Positions 46,861-58,600 of a DNA stretch of 64,000 bases are shown in pieces. Under the pieces are notes generated by a model, which made no database searches, was not told where the DNA came from, and was given only the letters and a program-made list of their open reading frames with translations. Every line of letters starts with the position of its first letter. The stretch's first letter is position 1. The DNA comes from Siphonodentalium dalli (lineage: Eukaryota > Mollusca > Scaphopoda > Gadilida > Siphonodentaliidae): NCBI GenBank assembly GCA_032622095.1, contig CP136063.1, positions 268,021,426 through 268,085,425 on the forward strand, written 5' to 3'. A program made the position numbers and the translations under genes.

Positions 46861-47935
46861 TAACAATAACAACCAGCATCTTATTAACGAACCGGCGGCG
46901 GACTCGGCCGTCTCCGACCACAACCCCCATGAAGTGGGCTGCAGAACGAAAAATGTCTATGAAAGTTGAAGTATAAGACTTACAAAATGTATTATATGTA
47001 AATGTTGAAATATAAGACTTACAAATTATCTTTTTCATTTCTTTTATTTGTAATTTACATAGCTTGTCACTAACCAAAAATCAACATTATTGACATAATA
47101 ATGTAAAGGACAATAAACGAATTTGAAATTCCCAACTACACCTTTTACCGGACTCGGCCTCCGGGTTCCAGTTCGACTTTTAAATCCGTCCCAAAAATTC
47201 CCATTTCTATAAATAAAACCCCCAGCGCCCAGGCGAAACAAGAATCTTTACATTAGTATATACGCGGAGCGCGAAATAATGTGTACGACACTCCGTGATA
47301 TATACGAGGACTGGTGTGGTATAAAGAGTCCCAAAAGTGATGCTGTCCGAGTCAGGAATGTGGCAGGGTGCTTAATGGCTAACAAACACAAACACGCCAA
47401 CTTCACAAAACGTGTATACATAGTCATGATGCGATGTATTGATGAATAATATAGTGCTTTACAAGTTGTACTGCATGTGTCATGGTGGGGTCTTGGTAGT
47501 AGGGATTTGGTTAATCTGTGGCATTGATATATCACATATGTATACGACTATTCCGAAAATAATTATATATACTACTATTATGTATATTTAGTAGACAGTA
47601 GGCATGCAAAAATACCTTCTATATACTAACTTGGGCAACGATAAAGGGCTTGCAAATGAAAATATGGAATGTATGTAAATGCTACAAAGGGATTATGCAT
47701 ATGGTGGTAATTTAGTTTTTCTGCATTTCCAATTATGGGTACCAATGGAATGTTTTGAATTATTTCGGATTGGTTCGGTGCATTTTGAAATTCTAATAAC
47801 CACTTGCCACAAATACACGTCACAGATACGACCATTATGTTTAAACGGACATGTCTAATTCGAGCTTCCAAATGTTTCTACGTACTGTGGAATGATGTTT
47901 AAGATAGGTTAACGAATACACGAAATATTGTTTCT
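46861..47935. other. Interval without recognised genes
   Basis: Minus-strand ORFs of 65-95 codons (46844-47077, 47044-47241, 47248-47535, 47626-47871) have no family resemblance. A small tandem duplication (GAA(A/G)TATAAGACTTACAAA) occurs at 46970-47030. Confidence 0.4.
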
Positions 47936-47977
47936 ATCCTATCAGGAATAGACTAACACCGAACGCTCTTTTCTGCT
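47936..47977. repeat. Isolated inverted unit of the 42-bp minisatellite
   Basis: Read on the minus strand it contains AAAGAGCGTTCGGTGTTAGT and CTATTCCTGATAGG, matching the unit of the array at 40505-41245. Confidence 0.6.
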
Positions 47978-48264
47978 CCATACCGTCCACATGGCTGTTA
48001 TTTGTTTGGGACTCAGAACTGTGTTCAAATTTTGTATGTTTTACGACTTCAATGCGTCTGTCTGGGTCACATACTGGAGTAGAAAGTTCGTTAAATTATT
48101 TATCGACCAACTCCGATCTCGGGAAAAAAACTCAAGAGCGAATATTATTAATAATGTGATTTGGGGTGCCTTTAAAGATGGTGCATTTCTTTCCTTGTAT
48201 CATATTTCAGCAGCAGCGATGGGCTGGATGTGGCTATATCACATTCCATTGCAATATATTGAAC

Positions 48265-48477
48265 AAAAAGTGAAAAAGTATCTAAGTGCGATCTGAAAGG
48301 ACACTATAAGTGATTTGGGTCAGTGATTATTAAAATTTGGTACTGTGACATTCGGATCCTCTAATAACTATATCATATGACTTTTGCCAGTTGGAAACAG
48401 TGATAATCAACAGCTATGAGACTGAGTGTCCCCTGGTTCTGTCAAATTATGAAAGTATATATCAAACAAGCAACACG
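48265..48477. repeat. Left half of the split dispersed repeat
   Basis: Matches 45965-46137 and ends in CAACACG at the left border of the foldback element. The right half resumes at 52015. Confidence 0.75.
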
Positions 48478-49204
48478 GGGGACATGACAATCTGCGGGAT
48501 GGGATGGGATATGGGACAAAACGACAATCTGCGGGACAGAATTTCAAATTGCGTGGGACGGCCGATATCTCGAGGAATACAGCGCGTAGAGGGCTACTTT
48601 TGGTGTCTAACGAAAGGTCCACATTCGCCCTATCCACACATATTAACCCCGCCACTGACCGGACACCGGAAGTTACATTATTCGGTCGACAACTGACCTA
48701 ACATAAAATTCCACAAACACGAAAAACTGCGTTCGACATTAATGTTTAGAATTTAGATTTCTCGTTGAATACACTAGCAAACAACAAGTGTTAGGTATCA
48801 AATAGCGCAGTGGAATACTGTGCATTCGTTTTTAGCTACAATATGGCTGTTTTAGTGCGAATATTGTAATGGCGAACACACAAACACGCTCCGATAAAAC
48901 AGCTACAAATAGACTCGATGTTTACAATTACAGGATCGATTTCAGCCGGTATATTCAATATAATGGGGCGTATAGTATATCAAAATGTAAAATTAGACAC
49001 AGGGAATGTATATTTTTCCAAATGGGTCCACCAGGCGGTGAAATTGTTGCAGAAATTCGCTCCAAGATATTCTTACTTATTTTTATTTCAGTTGTGACTA
49101 AAAGCCCAGATGCCCTGGTTTGAACGAATGAATATGTCAATGGTAAGACTATTCAAAAGAATATTCAAATCAAATAGTGTTTATAGACTTAAAAACTTAT
49201 GTGT

Positions 49205-49512
49205 CCGCCATTCATATGCGGTGGAGGTTCTCATATTATCCTCTGGTCATACGTTGGGGAGGTTCTCATATGAACATATTATCTGCCGGTCATACGCGGT
49301 GGAGGTTCATATTATCCGCCGGTCATATGCGAGGGAAGTTCTCATATTATCCTCCGGTCATACGCGGGGGAGGTTCTGATATGAACATATTATCTGCCGG
49401 TCATACGCGGTGGAGGTTCATATTATCCACCGGTCATACGCGAGGGAGGTTCTCATATTATCCTCTGGTCATACGTTGGGGAGGTTCTCATATGAACACA
49501 TTATCCGCCTGT
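49205..49512 (+). repeat. Inner tandem repeat of the left foldback arm
   Basis: Units of about 33-43 bp built from CATATTATC(C/T)(G/T)CCGGTCATACGCG and (G/T)GGAGGTTC. About eight units, same sense. The ORFs across it are repeat by-products. Confidence 0.9.
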
Positions 49513-49690
49513 CATATCCTTTACTTTAAACATATTTTATTGGAAATTCATTACAACGGGATTGGGGTACAAGTTTTAACAACTTACAATGTCCCTGCTC
49601 CCAGATACAATATATATATATATGAATTTAACAAGATGACAGAGAAAATATACATGATAAGGTTGCAAATTTGGTCTACAAAGGAGAAGA
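49505..49690 (-). mobile_element. 3' UTR end of a non-LTR retrotransposon, second copy
   Basis: On the minus strand: CATCTTGTTAAATTCATATA, TGTATCTGGGAGCAGGGACA, TTGTAAGTTGTTAAAACTTG, TACCCCAATCCCGTTGTAAT, then CAATAAAATATG. It matches the copy at 44845-45010 in order and orientation. It forms the loop of the foldback element. Confidence 0.5.
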
Positions 49691-49964
49691 TAACTTGTGT
49701 AAAGAGTGTGTGATAATCCGGTTCTGTGTTTGTATAATACTAGCGTTCGCCCGCCCCCTCTCTCTCTCTCCATGGAAATAGAAACTGAGAAATAGTGGCC
49801 TTTGTTTTGAAGGGTATTATGTGCTATATGTTTACATTTGTTTGGTCCGTAGCTTTAATGTAGTCAAACAATTATTTATTCAGTATCAGTATTGTCCGGT
49901 TCAAAACGCTTTGTTGCAGCTATATATGCCTGAACAATGCGGAACATCTTTTCATTCCTTCATG

Positions 49965-51045
49965 CCTGTCATATCCTCCCTCGGGTGTGACCGGTGGATA
50001 ATATGAGAACCTCCCTCGCATATGACCGGCAGATAATATGATCATATGAGAACCTCCCTCGCGTATGACCGGTGGATAATATGAGAACCTCCCTCGCGTA
50101 TGACCGGCGGATAATATGAACCTCCACCGCGTATGACCGGCGGATAATATGTTCATATGGGAACCTCCACCGCGTATGACCGGTGAATAATATGAACCTC
50201 CACCGCGTATGACCGGCGAATAATATGTTCATATCAGAACCTCCCCCACATATGATCGGAAGATAATATGAGAACTTCCCTCGCGTATGACCGGCGGATA
50301 ATATGAACCTCCACCGCGTATGACCGGCGGATAATATGTTCATATGGGAACCTCCACCGCGTATGACCGGTGAATAATATGAACCTCCACCGCGTATGAC
50401 CGGCGAATAATATGTTCATATCAGAACCTCCCCCACGTATGACCGGAGGATAATATGAGAACCTCCCTCGCATATGACCGGCGGATAATATGAACCTCCA
50501 CCGCGTATGACCGGTGAATAATATGTTCATATCAGAACCTCCCCCACGTATGACCGGAGGATAATATGAGAACCTCCCTCACGTATGACCGGCGGATAAT
50601 ATGAACCTCCACCGCGTATGCCCGGCAGATAATATGTTCATATGAGAACCTCCCCTATGTATGACCGGAGGATAATATGAGAACCTTCCTAGCATATAAC
50701 CGGTGGATAATATGAGAACCTCCCTCGCGTATGACGGGCGGATAATATGTTCATATGTGAACCTCCCCATCGTATGACCGGAGGATAATATGAGAACCTC
50801 CCTCGCATATGACCGGTGGATAATATGAACCTCCACCGCGTATGACCGGCAGATAATATGTTCATATCAGAACCTCCCCCGCGTATGACTGGAGGATAAT
50901 ATGAAAACTTCCCTCGTGTATGACCGGCGGATAATATGAACCTCCACCGTGTATGACTGGCAGATAATATGTTCATATAAGAACCTCCCCCGCGTATTAC
51001 TGGCAGATAATATGAGAACTTCACCGCATATATGAATGGCGGACA
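49965..51045 (-). repeat. Inner tandem repeat of the right foldback arm
   Basis: The same units as 49205-49512 in reverse orientation (GAACCTCC(A/C)(C/T)CGCGTATGACC, GG(C/T)GGATAATATG), with about 28 units. A longer period of about 179 bp is visible (for example 50160-50340 versus 50340-50525). Confidence 0.9.
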
Positions 51046-52014
51046 CATAAGTTTTTAAGTCTATAAACATTATTTGATTTGAATATTCTTTTGAATAGTC
51101 TTACCATTGACATATTCATTCGTTCAAACCAGTTGATCTATTTTGCAACTTGGCTTTTAGTCGCTGGCTCCGGCATCTGGGCTTTTAGTCACAACTGAAA
51201 TAAAAATAAGTGCGAATATCTTGGAGCGAATTTCTGCAACAATTTCACCGCCTGGTGGACCCATTTGGAAAAAAAATACATTCCCTGTGTCTAATTCTAC
51301 ATTTTGATATACTATACGCCCCATTATATTGAATATACCGGCTGAAATCGATCCTGTAATTGTAAACATCGAGTCTATTTTTAGCTGTTTTATCGGAGCG
51401 TGTTTGCGTGTTCGCCATTACAATATTCGCACTAAAACAGCCATATTGTAGCTAAAACGAATGCACAGAATTCCACTGCGTTATTTGATACCTAAAACTT
51501 GTTGTTTGCTAGTGTATTCATCGAGAAATCTAAATTCTAAACATTAATGTCGAACGCAGTTTTTCGTGTTTGTGGCATTTTATGTTAGGTCAGTTGTCGA
51601 CCGGATAATGTAACTTCCGGTGTCCGGTCAGTGGCGGGGTTAATATGTGTGGATAGGGCGAATGTGGACCTTTCGTTAGACACCAAAAGTAGCCCTCTAT
51701 GCGCTGTATTCCTCGAGCTATCGGCCGTCCCACGCAATTTGAAAATCCTGTCCCGCAGATTGTCATTCTATCCAAAATTCCACCCCATGTTAGGTCAGTT
51801 GTCGATCAAATAATGCAACTTCTGGTGTTTGGTTAGTGGCGGGGTTAATATGTTTGGATAGGGCGAACGTGGGCCTTTCGTTAGACACCAAAATGAGCCC
51901 CCCTATGCCATGTATTCCTGGAGATATCGGCCGTCCCACGCAATTTGTAATTCTGTCCCGCAGATTGTCGTTTTGTCCCATATCCCATCCCATCCCGCAG
52001 ACTGTCGTGTCCCC

Positions 52015-52495
52015 AACACGGGACCATTCTACGTGACACAGATCACAGCGGTAGAACATATATTAAACAGTTTTTATTTCTCATTAAATGGAACCCCGCT
52101 CGTAAAACAGTCGTGTTCGTATGATTTTCGAAATAAATTGAAAATGATTCAGACAGAATATGGTCCACGTGATATGTCTCATGATATACCTCCCCATACG
52201 GCACTTTTACTCAGCTGACAATATTGCATTTCAAATCTTCACAAATTCGTCATATATGGCTATTGTCGCACACTTTTGAGTGACAAATGTTATGATTAAA
52301 ACAAAACTATGTACAATACGCATAGATGCCATGCATCTGGATAGTTTCCATTTGAGTGTACGTAATTGATACGCTGGCAAGTTTGCACTGCAAACTGCAA
52401 AAAATGACATTTCCGATCGCCCATTAATTAGCTGGCATTATTTGCCGCTACGGACTAGCTCGTGATCGTTTGTGGCAGGCTTCGTCAATCATAAT
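52015..52495. repeat. Right half of the split dispersed repeat
   Basis: Begins AACACGGGACCATTCTACGT and matches 46131-46745 in order. It completes the copy interrupted by the foldback element. Confidence 0.75.
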
Positions 52496-52519
52496 ATAAA
52501 GTTATTATACAATTATGTA

Positions 52520-52626
52520 TTTTTCTTGTACGAGTCCAGGTTGTGGTGAAAAGTCATATTGGACGAGACACGCAGTGTCGAGTCCAATATGATTTTTCAC
52601 CACAACCTGGACGAGTACAAGAAAAA
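52520..52626. repeat. 107-bp near-perfect palindrome
   Basis: TTTTTCTTGTAC at the left and GTACAAGAAAAA at the right, with CCAGGTTGTGGTGAAAA / TTTTCACCACAACCTGG and ATATTGGAC / GTCCAATAT further inside. A short loop (GAGACACGCAGTGTC) is itself partly palindromic. It lies about 160 bp upstream of the probable LTR start. Confidence 0.9.
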
Positions 52627-52786
52627 CTCATACTCATACTGTACACAACATTGTATAATGACATTTTTATTATCCATCTGTATGCTTATCCAAATTTTGG
52701 GAATAAAACTTTTGTTGTTAATTTTGGTATTTGTCGGAACTTAATTCTCTATAAGAGCCTGCATTTGATCACCAGAAATCCTGAGT

Positions 52787-53252
52787 TGTGTGAGATAACT
52801 ACCCATTATAATCTCACAACTTGATTCAAACTATACGAATGTCCCAATATATAAAACCCCAAACTCAGATATTCGTGTTCGGTTCTCGAAACCTCACACG
52901 TCTTACTCTCAGCGAAGATATACACACAATGAAGATGGCTCCCAAATATGGTCAGGGGAGATGACCATAACGGAAGAACCAATCCCGATGTGTATTGCCA
53001 AACACCTCATCTAATATGCATCCCAAATAGTATATAAGAAACAACTACATCCCATCACATCATGCTTTCACTAGACTCATCTCATACCTAGATCATATCC
53101 AGGCATCATTCACACCAGGCATCACCCATTCGGGGACACCAATTCGCGGCGACTATTGATCATTATATTTGTACACACTGCATATCTTATTCACAACATA
53201 ATAAAGACTTGTACCTACTATATACATGTGTCATTACCTCACATAGTATTAA
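52787..53252 (+). mobile_element. Probable 5' LTR of a Ty3/gypsy retrotransposon
   Basis: The boundaries are approximate, because no second LTR is visible to align. Support: a TATA box TATATAAG at 53031, a poly(A) signal AATAAA at 53200-53205, and a candidate primer-binding site that begins TGGTGCCCTGAAC at 53253. The gag and pol ORFs follow on the same strand. The start at about 52787 (TGTGTGAGATAAC) is chosen only because LTRs usually begin with TG. Confidence 0.5.
53028..53040 (+). promoter_or_regulatory. LTR TATA box
   Basis: AGTATATAAGAA lies about 165 bp upstream of the AATAAA at 53200, as expected for a U3 promoter preceding R. Confidence 0.55.
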
Positions 53253-53270
53253 TGGTGCCCTGAACAGTTC
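53253..53270 (+). other. Candidate tRNA primer-binding site
   Basis: TGGTGCCCTGAACAGTTC starts with TGG (complement of the tRNA CCA end), just downstream of the LTR-like block. I could not assign it to a specific tRNA. Confidence 0.5.
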
Positions 53271-53431
53271 TACGTCTCACCACACAACTTGAAGTCTCGG
53301 CCACTAGACGATCACTACAGAGCAGAAACAATCTCAAACCGCTACTCAACCACGGGGATACAGCCTTACACTCCAGCCACGGATAGACAGTCTCATACAC
53401 TAGACCACTGCACCAGTCAACAATAACTCAA

Positions 53432-53708
53432 CCATTCGGACACACAGGAACCCTTCGGACACACAGGACCGCATACCAACCCTTCGGACACACAGGACCG
53501 CACACCAACCCTTCGAACACACAGGACCGCATACCAACCCTTCGGACACACAGGACCGCATACCAACCCTTCGGACACACAGGACCGCACACCAACCCTT
53601 CGAACACACAGGACCGCATACCAACCCTTCGGACACACAGGACCGCACACCAACCCTTCGGACACACAGGACCGCACACCAACCCTTCGGACACACAGGA
53701 CCGCATAC
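53432..53708 (+). repeat. 29-bp tandem repeat in the retrotransposon leader
   Basis: About nine copies of a 29-bp unit (CCCTTCGGACACACAGGACC, GCATACCAA). Since 29 is not a multiple of 3, three overlapping Cys/Val-rich minus-strand ORFs arise; they are artefacts. The repeat lies in the untranslated leader between the PBS and the first ORF. Confidence 0.95.
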
Positions 53709-54027
53709 ATACTCATCTGATATAGACGAATCAACCTTTTATTCTTATACAACCAGCTCACATCGTGTATCCAGCTAAAAAAATATTACTACTCACGCCT
53801 CTTGCAGACCAGATTCAGATCCACATAAACTTTAACATCCGATTTGGACATCCTTCGGCTTCCAATAACCACGACGAGAACATTCTATACATCATTCATC
53901 ATCACAGACTTGTGCACATTATTCTTCTCGGAAATTGGTGAGTGACCATCTTTTCTTTCCCATTTGCTGTCAAATTGCACACCCCCTATTTTTAGCATTC
54001 TTTTACTCCTTTTTTTTCACGTGGGGT

Positions 54028-54519
54028 ATGGACACATCACCTGATTCTACTACACCTACACTACCTACCCATCCTACTACAATACATGCTTCAAACGATC
54101 AGCCCATACCACCCACCTCTTACAAACAACATTCAGTTCTTCATTTTAAAACTTACTGTAGATACGCTTTACCCCACCAAATAACTTTATCGCCACAACT
54201 CATTAAATATTGCAATCCCATTCGCATTGATATAACGCAAGATACAATCCGCTTATACGTGCGTTGTATGATTACAAATAACTACTCAGGACATACACTA
54301 GATTCTTGGAACGAGTGGCATACATTTCCGGCTCATTTTACGGATTATCCAAAACTTATCGTCAACTCTATAGTCGCGGCAATTCCCATAAAACATCCTA
54401 ATAAATCACCTGAATCGTGTCAAATACACCTGAATCGCATAATACACCGCCACGGCACTTGGAAAAAAATACAACATATTTCGCACCCATACCATAGATC
54501 CCAAAACAGACACCGTTAA
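54028..54519 (+). CDS. Retrotransposon ORF upstream of gag, function unknown
   Basis: The ATG at 54028 (MDTSPDSTTPTLPTHPTT) opens a 163-residue frame that ends 14 bp before the gag ATG. The first ~35 residues are Pro/Thr-rich; the rest has ordered, protein-like composition (DITQDTIRLYVRCMITNNYS, LDSWNEWHTFPAHF). I recognise no domain. Codon use (A/C-rich, G-poor) matches the downstream gag and pol, so it probably belongs to the element as an accessory or N-terminal gag product. The longer frame back to 53935 has no AUG. A splice-donor-like TTG|GTGAGT lies at 53938. Confidence 0.55.
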   Translation: MDTSPDSTTPTLPTHPTTIHASNDQPIPPTSYKQHSVLHFKTYCRYALPHQITLSPQLIKYCNPIRIDITQDTIRLYVRCMITNNYSGHTLDSWNEWHTFPAHFTDYPKLIVNSIVAAIPIKHPNKSPESCQIHLNRIIHRHGTWKKIQHISHPYHRSQNRHR

Positions 54520-54533
54520 TCCTTAATAACATA

Positions 54534-55181
54534 ATGGAGTCACCACCTCCGCAGAGCAGCGATTATTTTCATCCAACCAATTATCAGCATCACCTTGAAT
54601 TAAACAGGGAAACGGACCGATCAACCGCCAGACCCCCCCACACAGACATTACTAATGAAATGGGCAAAGATAATCAGAACTTGCTATTGTCACGGCTTAC
54701 CCATGAAATTAGCCATTTCACTAGTTCTATCCGCGACCAGACTGAAAGTTTAAAAACACAGACAACAATAACAGCACTGCTGGGAATGAATTCCATTATT
54801 GAACCCTTCGATGGCAAGCCTGACGCTTTTCCCCAATGGGTCCATGCGGTGGAAAAATACTCCCGCGCGATTTCGGCACAAGATGAGACTATCATAAAAA
54901 TTGCCGCTCAGACATGTAAATCTCAAGTTTCTGAATTTATTCAACGCTTCATAAATGAAAATAACACAGACGGAAAATTCACGTTCACCTGGACCGATCT
55001 GAAATCACAGTTACGTTCATTATTCAGTTCCATAACTGATTCGCCTCAAGCCATTTCCTCATTACGAGCCATTAGGCAGAGACATACGGAAACAATTGCC
55101 ATGTTTGCAGAACGCATACGTACCTTGCTAAACACGCGTATACTGATGAAATTAACACAAGAGCAGTGCAAACACAATTAG
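54534..55181 (+). CDS. gag: gag (capsid part), Ty3/gypsy element
   Basis: The ATG at 54534 opens 215 codons. After a Pro/His-rich start and a helical region (about residues 40-80), the stretch IIEPFDGKPDAFPQWVHAVE is the usual start of a retrotransposon capsid (F-x-G-x-x-(x)F-x-W). The following ~100 residues (with AIRQRHTETIAMFAERIRTL) fit the capsid C-terminal part of Ty3-type Gag. The frame then departs into RILMKLTQEQ and a stop, whereas the -1 frame resumes capsid-like sequence (YTDEINTRAVQTQL). A single-base indel near 55135-55140 is the likely cause; no slippery heptamer is evident. Confidence 0.85.
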   Translation: MESPPPQSSDYFHPTNYQHHLELNRETDRSTARPPHTDITNEMGKDNQNLLLSRLTHEISHFTSSIRDQTESLKTQTTITALLGMNSIIEPFDGKPDAFPQWVHAVEKYSRAISAQDETIIKIAAQTCKSQVSEFIQRFINENNTDGKFTFTWTDLKSQLRSLFSSITDSPQAISSLRAIRQRHTETIAMFAERIRTLLNTRILMKLTQEQCKHN

Positions 55182-55675
55182 TAGCATTTTTTTCCGACGG
55201 TATTCGCGACTCTAGTATTAAATTCAGGCTTCTCAAAGACGACCCCATAACGCTTGATAGAGCTACTGATATCGCCCTACGCGAAATGAACCTTCGGCAA
55301 CGCTATCGCTTACGTTACGGTGAACATCATAATGATTATAACCAATTCCCACAGTTACAATCCCCTCAACCAATGGATATCGACAATAACCATCGGCACA
55401 TTCCAAGAGGGCCATCACAATCCACTTACAACCCCCGTCAATCCAAAGACAGACACCGAATCAATGATCACCCCCACAGGCGCCAACCTTCAAATTCTCA
55501 CCACCCCTACTCTGAACCAAGGGTCTCCCATCCAAACCGCATCCAGACCATGGATGCAAGATATACTACAACAGCTCAACGACCACTCTTCTGTACATAC
55601 TGCAGATTAAACAATCATACCACAGACCAATGCAGACGTCGGGCTCAAAATAACAACCAATTTTTAAACAGATGA
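55141..55675 (+). CDS. gag: gag (capsid end and nucleocapsid), shifted frame
   Basis: This is the continuation of gag in the -1 frame. The first AUG is at 55166, but homologous-looking sequence begins at about 55141. It holds the end of capsid (VAFFSDGIRDSSIKFRLL, TLDRATDIALREM), a basic, Pro/His-rich linker, and one zinc knuckle CTYC-x4-H-x4-C (55590-55635), which binds RNA during packaging. It ends with TGA at 55673-55675, overlapping the pol ATG in the form ATGA. Confidence 0.85.
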
Positions 55676-58600
55676 GGACTCATTGCATCAAAAATTTCAC
55701 CCCCACCCACCAACGCAAGGCAATGAGTCCAATAACACATCAAATTAGCACAATATACAACCACAATCATAGATATGCTAAAGATCATCGAACAGACGAA
55801 TCTCAAAAGCATAGAGTCTATAATTCACAGCTGCAGTCCATTAATCATTACCCCACGCTACCACCAAACTGCCAAAACCAACGATATATTAATTACCGTA
55901 CGCGGCCTCCACTTGATCTCCCTCGCCACAGGCATGTAACACATACCACTTTCTGCCATAGCAGGTGTTCCTCTATGAAACCCAGATTTCATAATTCTTC
56001 CAATAAGTCTATCTCACCACTTCTGGATTTAACCTTTCCTCCCCAATTTAAAACCCTGAATCGCCTTGAAAAGCCCAAGCACCAACACATTACTAATTCT
56101 TACTCATCATCCAAAAGAAAATCAACATGCACCAGTTCTCGCGAATCACATTCCAATACTGCAATTAACCCTATAATACCACCAGTCAAACCCATACAAC
56201 ACACTATACCAGTACTTAAATATCCAAGTGATATGACAGATGGTGCTCTAAACCAAACACCATGCTCAACTATCATTAAAATACACAAACAACGGATTAG
56301 ATCACTATTAGACTCCGGGGCAACCACCAGTTGCTTGAAATACGACATTTATAGATCCATGCCAAATCGACCACCTTTAATTAAAGAACATGTGTTACTC
56401 ACATCAGCCGATGGTACACCAATGAAAGTTTTTGGATCCACACATCTCACATTTAGAATCGGAAAACTCATTCTTACTCACAAATTTGTCATATGTGCAA
56501 CCTTGTCACGTCCTTGCATTTTAGGGCGCGATTTTATGAAACAACACAGTATTAGACTTTACTTTGATCTAGAAAAATTCAGAATACAGAATCAATTATA
56601 CCCGATGTTAAGGGATGGTCACATTGCATCACTCATCCGATCAACAAATAACGTTTCATTATCACCCCACTCATGCGCCATCATAACAGGCAGACTCATA
56701 GGGCCAAATGATATGTTTAACACACCTATAATCCGAATAGGCGAAGGTAACATGTCCATTTTCGAACACGAACCAAATGTACATGTAACCGACACGCTAG
56801 CAGATGCAAATAATCCCAATATTTGCGTCATGATAGAAAACCAATCGGCGTCACATATGTCCATTAGGAAAGGCCGTGTGATAGTACAAGCATTTGGCAC
56901 TCAAGAGCAAATGATATGCACGGCATCCGATGAGCAAAACATTAACTCATCTCCGCCAAACAAACACAGTATAAACACCATAGGTGACCGGCAAGACATT
57001 AACCCTCCAGTCACCAAGACTCAACCTATATCTGTCAATGATATCGTGGCACCTCAACACCTTAAACAGCAGATATTGCAACTAGTATCACAATACCCTG
57101 ATGTTTTTACAAATGACATAAACAAGATAGGATATTGTCCAAAAATTAAAATGAAAATCGACCTCAAACCAAATACTTTACCTATTTTTTGCAAAAAATA
57201 TCCGACACCACTGAACAAACAACGAATTATGGCTGCTGAGATAAAAAAATTATTAGATGCAGACATTATTAGACCTACTGCCCACTCATCGTGGGGATTT
57301 CCAAGTCTCCTCATACGCAAAGCCACACCCAATCCCGATGGTACTCCCAATTATCGATTGGTAATCGATCTCAGAAAACTCAATGATGTTTCCATTCCAT
57401 TAAAATGGTCTATGCCTAGTTTTACAGAAATATCGTCCAAGTTACTCGGCTCAACTATTTTCAGTATCTTTGATTTATCAAATGCTTATCATGTTATTGG
57501 AGTCGTACCCGAAGATGTTCCCATATTAACTATGAATACATCCGAAGGACAATACAGTTATCAAAGAGCCCCGATGGGATATGTCTCGAGCTCAGGGTAT
57601 TTTTTAAAACTCATGAACATGGCCCTACACGATTTACCATTTGTAGAAGGATTTGTCGATGACCTGATCTGTCATAGCTCCGATCCTCAAACGCATATAC
57701 AGCAGCTCACAAAATTATTTGACAGACTCAGGGAATACGGCTTAATAGTTAAACTATCAAAATCTAAATTTTGCCAACCACAAGTCAAATTTTTAGGGCA
57801 TATTATTTCCGACAAGGGTACATCCCCTGACCCTGAAAAAATTTCAATTATCAAGTCTCTGCCACCTCCGAAATCAGTTAAAGAAGTCCGCAGATTACTG
57901 GGAATTCTTAATTTTTACAGGTCATATTCTCCTGCTTTCGCATCGACGGCATTGCCTTTAATCAAACTCACAGCCAAATATGCTAAATTTGTGTGGGATG
58001 CGCCGTGCCAAACAGCGTTCGACGCGCTTAAAGAAAGCTTAGCAACCGCCCCCATCTTAGCTTACCCAAATCCCGACAAACTGTTCATTCTGACAGTAGA
58101 TGCATCTATACATAGTATCGGGGCGATACTATCACAATATGCTCATAGCCAAGATGATAAACACGTTGAACTACCAATCGCGTTCGCCAGTAAAAAACTT
58201 AACAAATCACAAAGGAATTATTCTGTCACGGAAAAAGAAGCATTCGCGATATATACGTTTGCAAGGCAATTTAAATTTTACTTACAAGGATCCCAAGTAG
58301 AGATTAAAACAGATCACTTACCCCTCATCCACATGTTTAAAAAACAGGATCTGATAAACACAAAAATTCAAAAATGGTTTTTGGAAATATCAGCATTGAA
58401 CCCAAAAATTACTTATATTAAAGGCACGAACAATGTTACGGCAGATTTTTGCAGTCGGATAAACCCCGACACACACCCGTGCATCAATTCTTGCACCGAT
58501 AGCGACCCAAATCCACCCACCAATCCCCTTGTACAGGATATTAATATACTTGACATGAAAGATATTCAGGAATTTTCAAAACAAAAAAAACAACCAAAAC

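Larger units (their letters stand above)
48478..52014. mobile_element. 3.5-kb foldback-type transposon
   Basis: The ends are inverted copies: GGGGACATGACAATCTGCGG at 48478 and, on the other strand, GGGGACACGACAGTCTGCGG ending at 52014, both followed by the tract GGGATGGGATATGGGAC. Arms of about 1.0 kb (48478-49512) and 2.05 kb (49965-52014) are mirror images. Each has a terminal ~220-bp module (one copy left; two tandem copies right, 51590-51790 and 51790-52014), a ~490-bp unique part, and an inner tandem-repeat block. AACACG (6 bp, or 8 bp AACACGGG) flanks both sides, and an empty-site relative lies at about 46131. No transposase is encoded. Foldback/hAT- or MULE-type mobilisation is possible, but I cannot decide. 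Confidence 0.85.

Noticed and set aside
49110-51070. Several ORFs with the GHTRWRFILSAGHTRG repeat
   Set aside because: They are frames across tandem repeats of the foldback arms and appear in mirror image on the other strand in the other arm.
53400-53761. Three overlapping Cys/Val-rich minus-strand ORFs
   Set aside because: The 29-bp repeat is read in all three frames; this is a repeat artefact in the retrotransposon leader.
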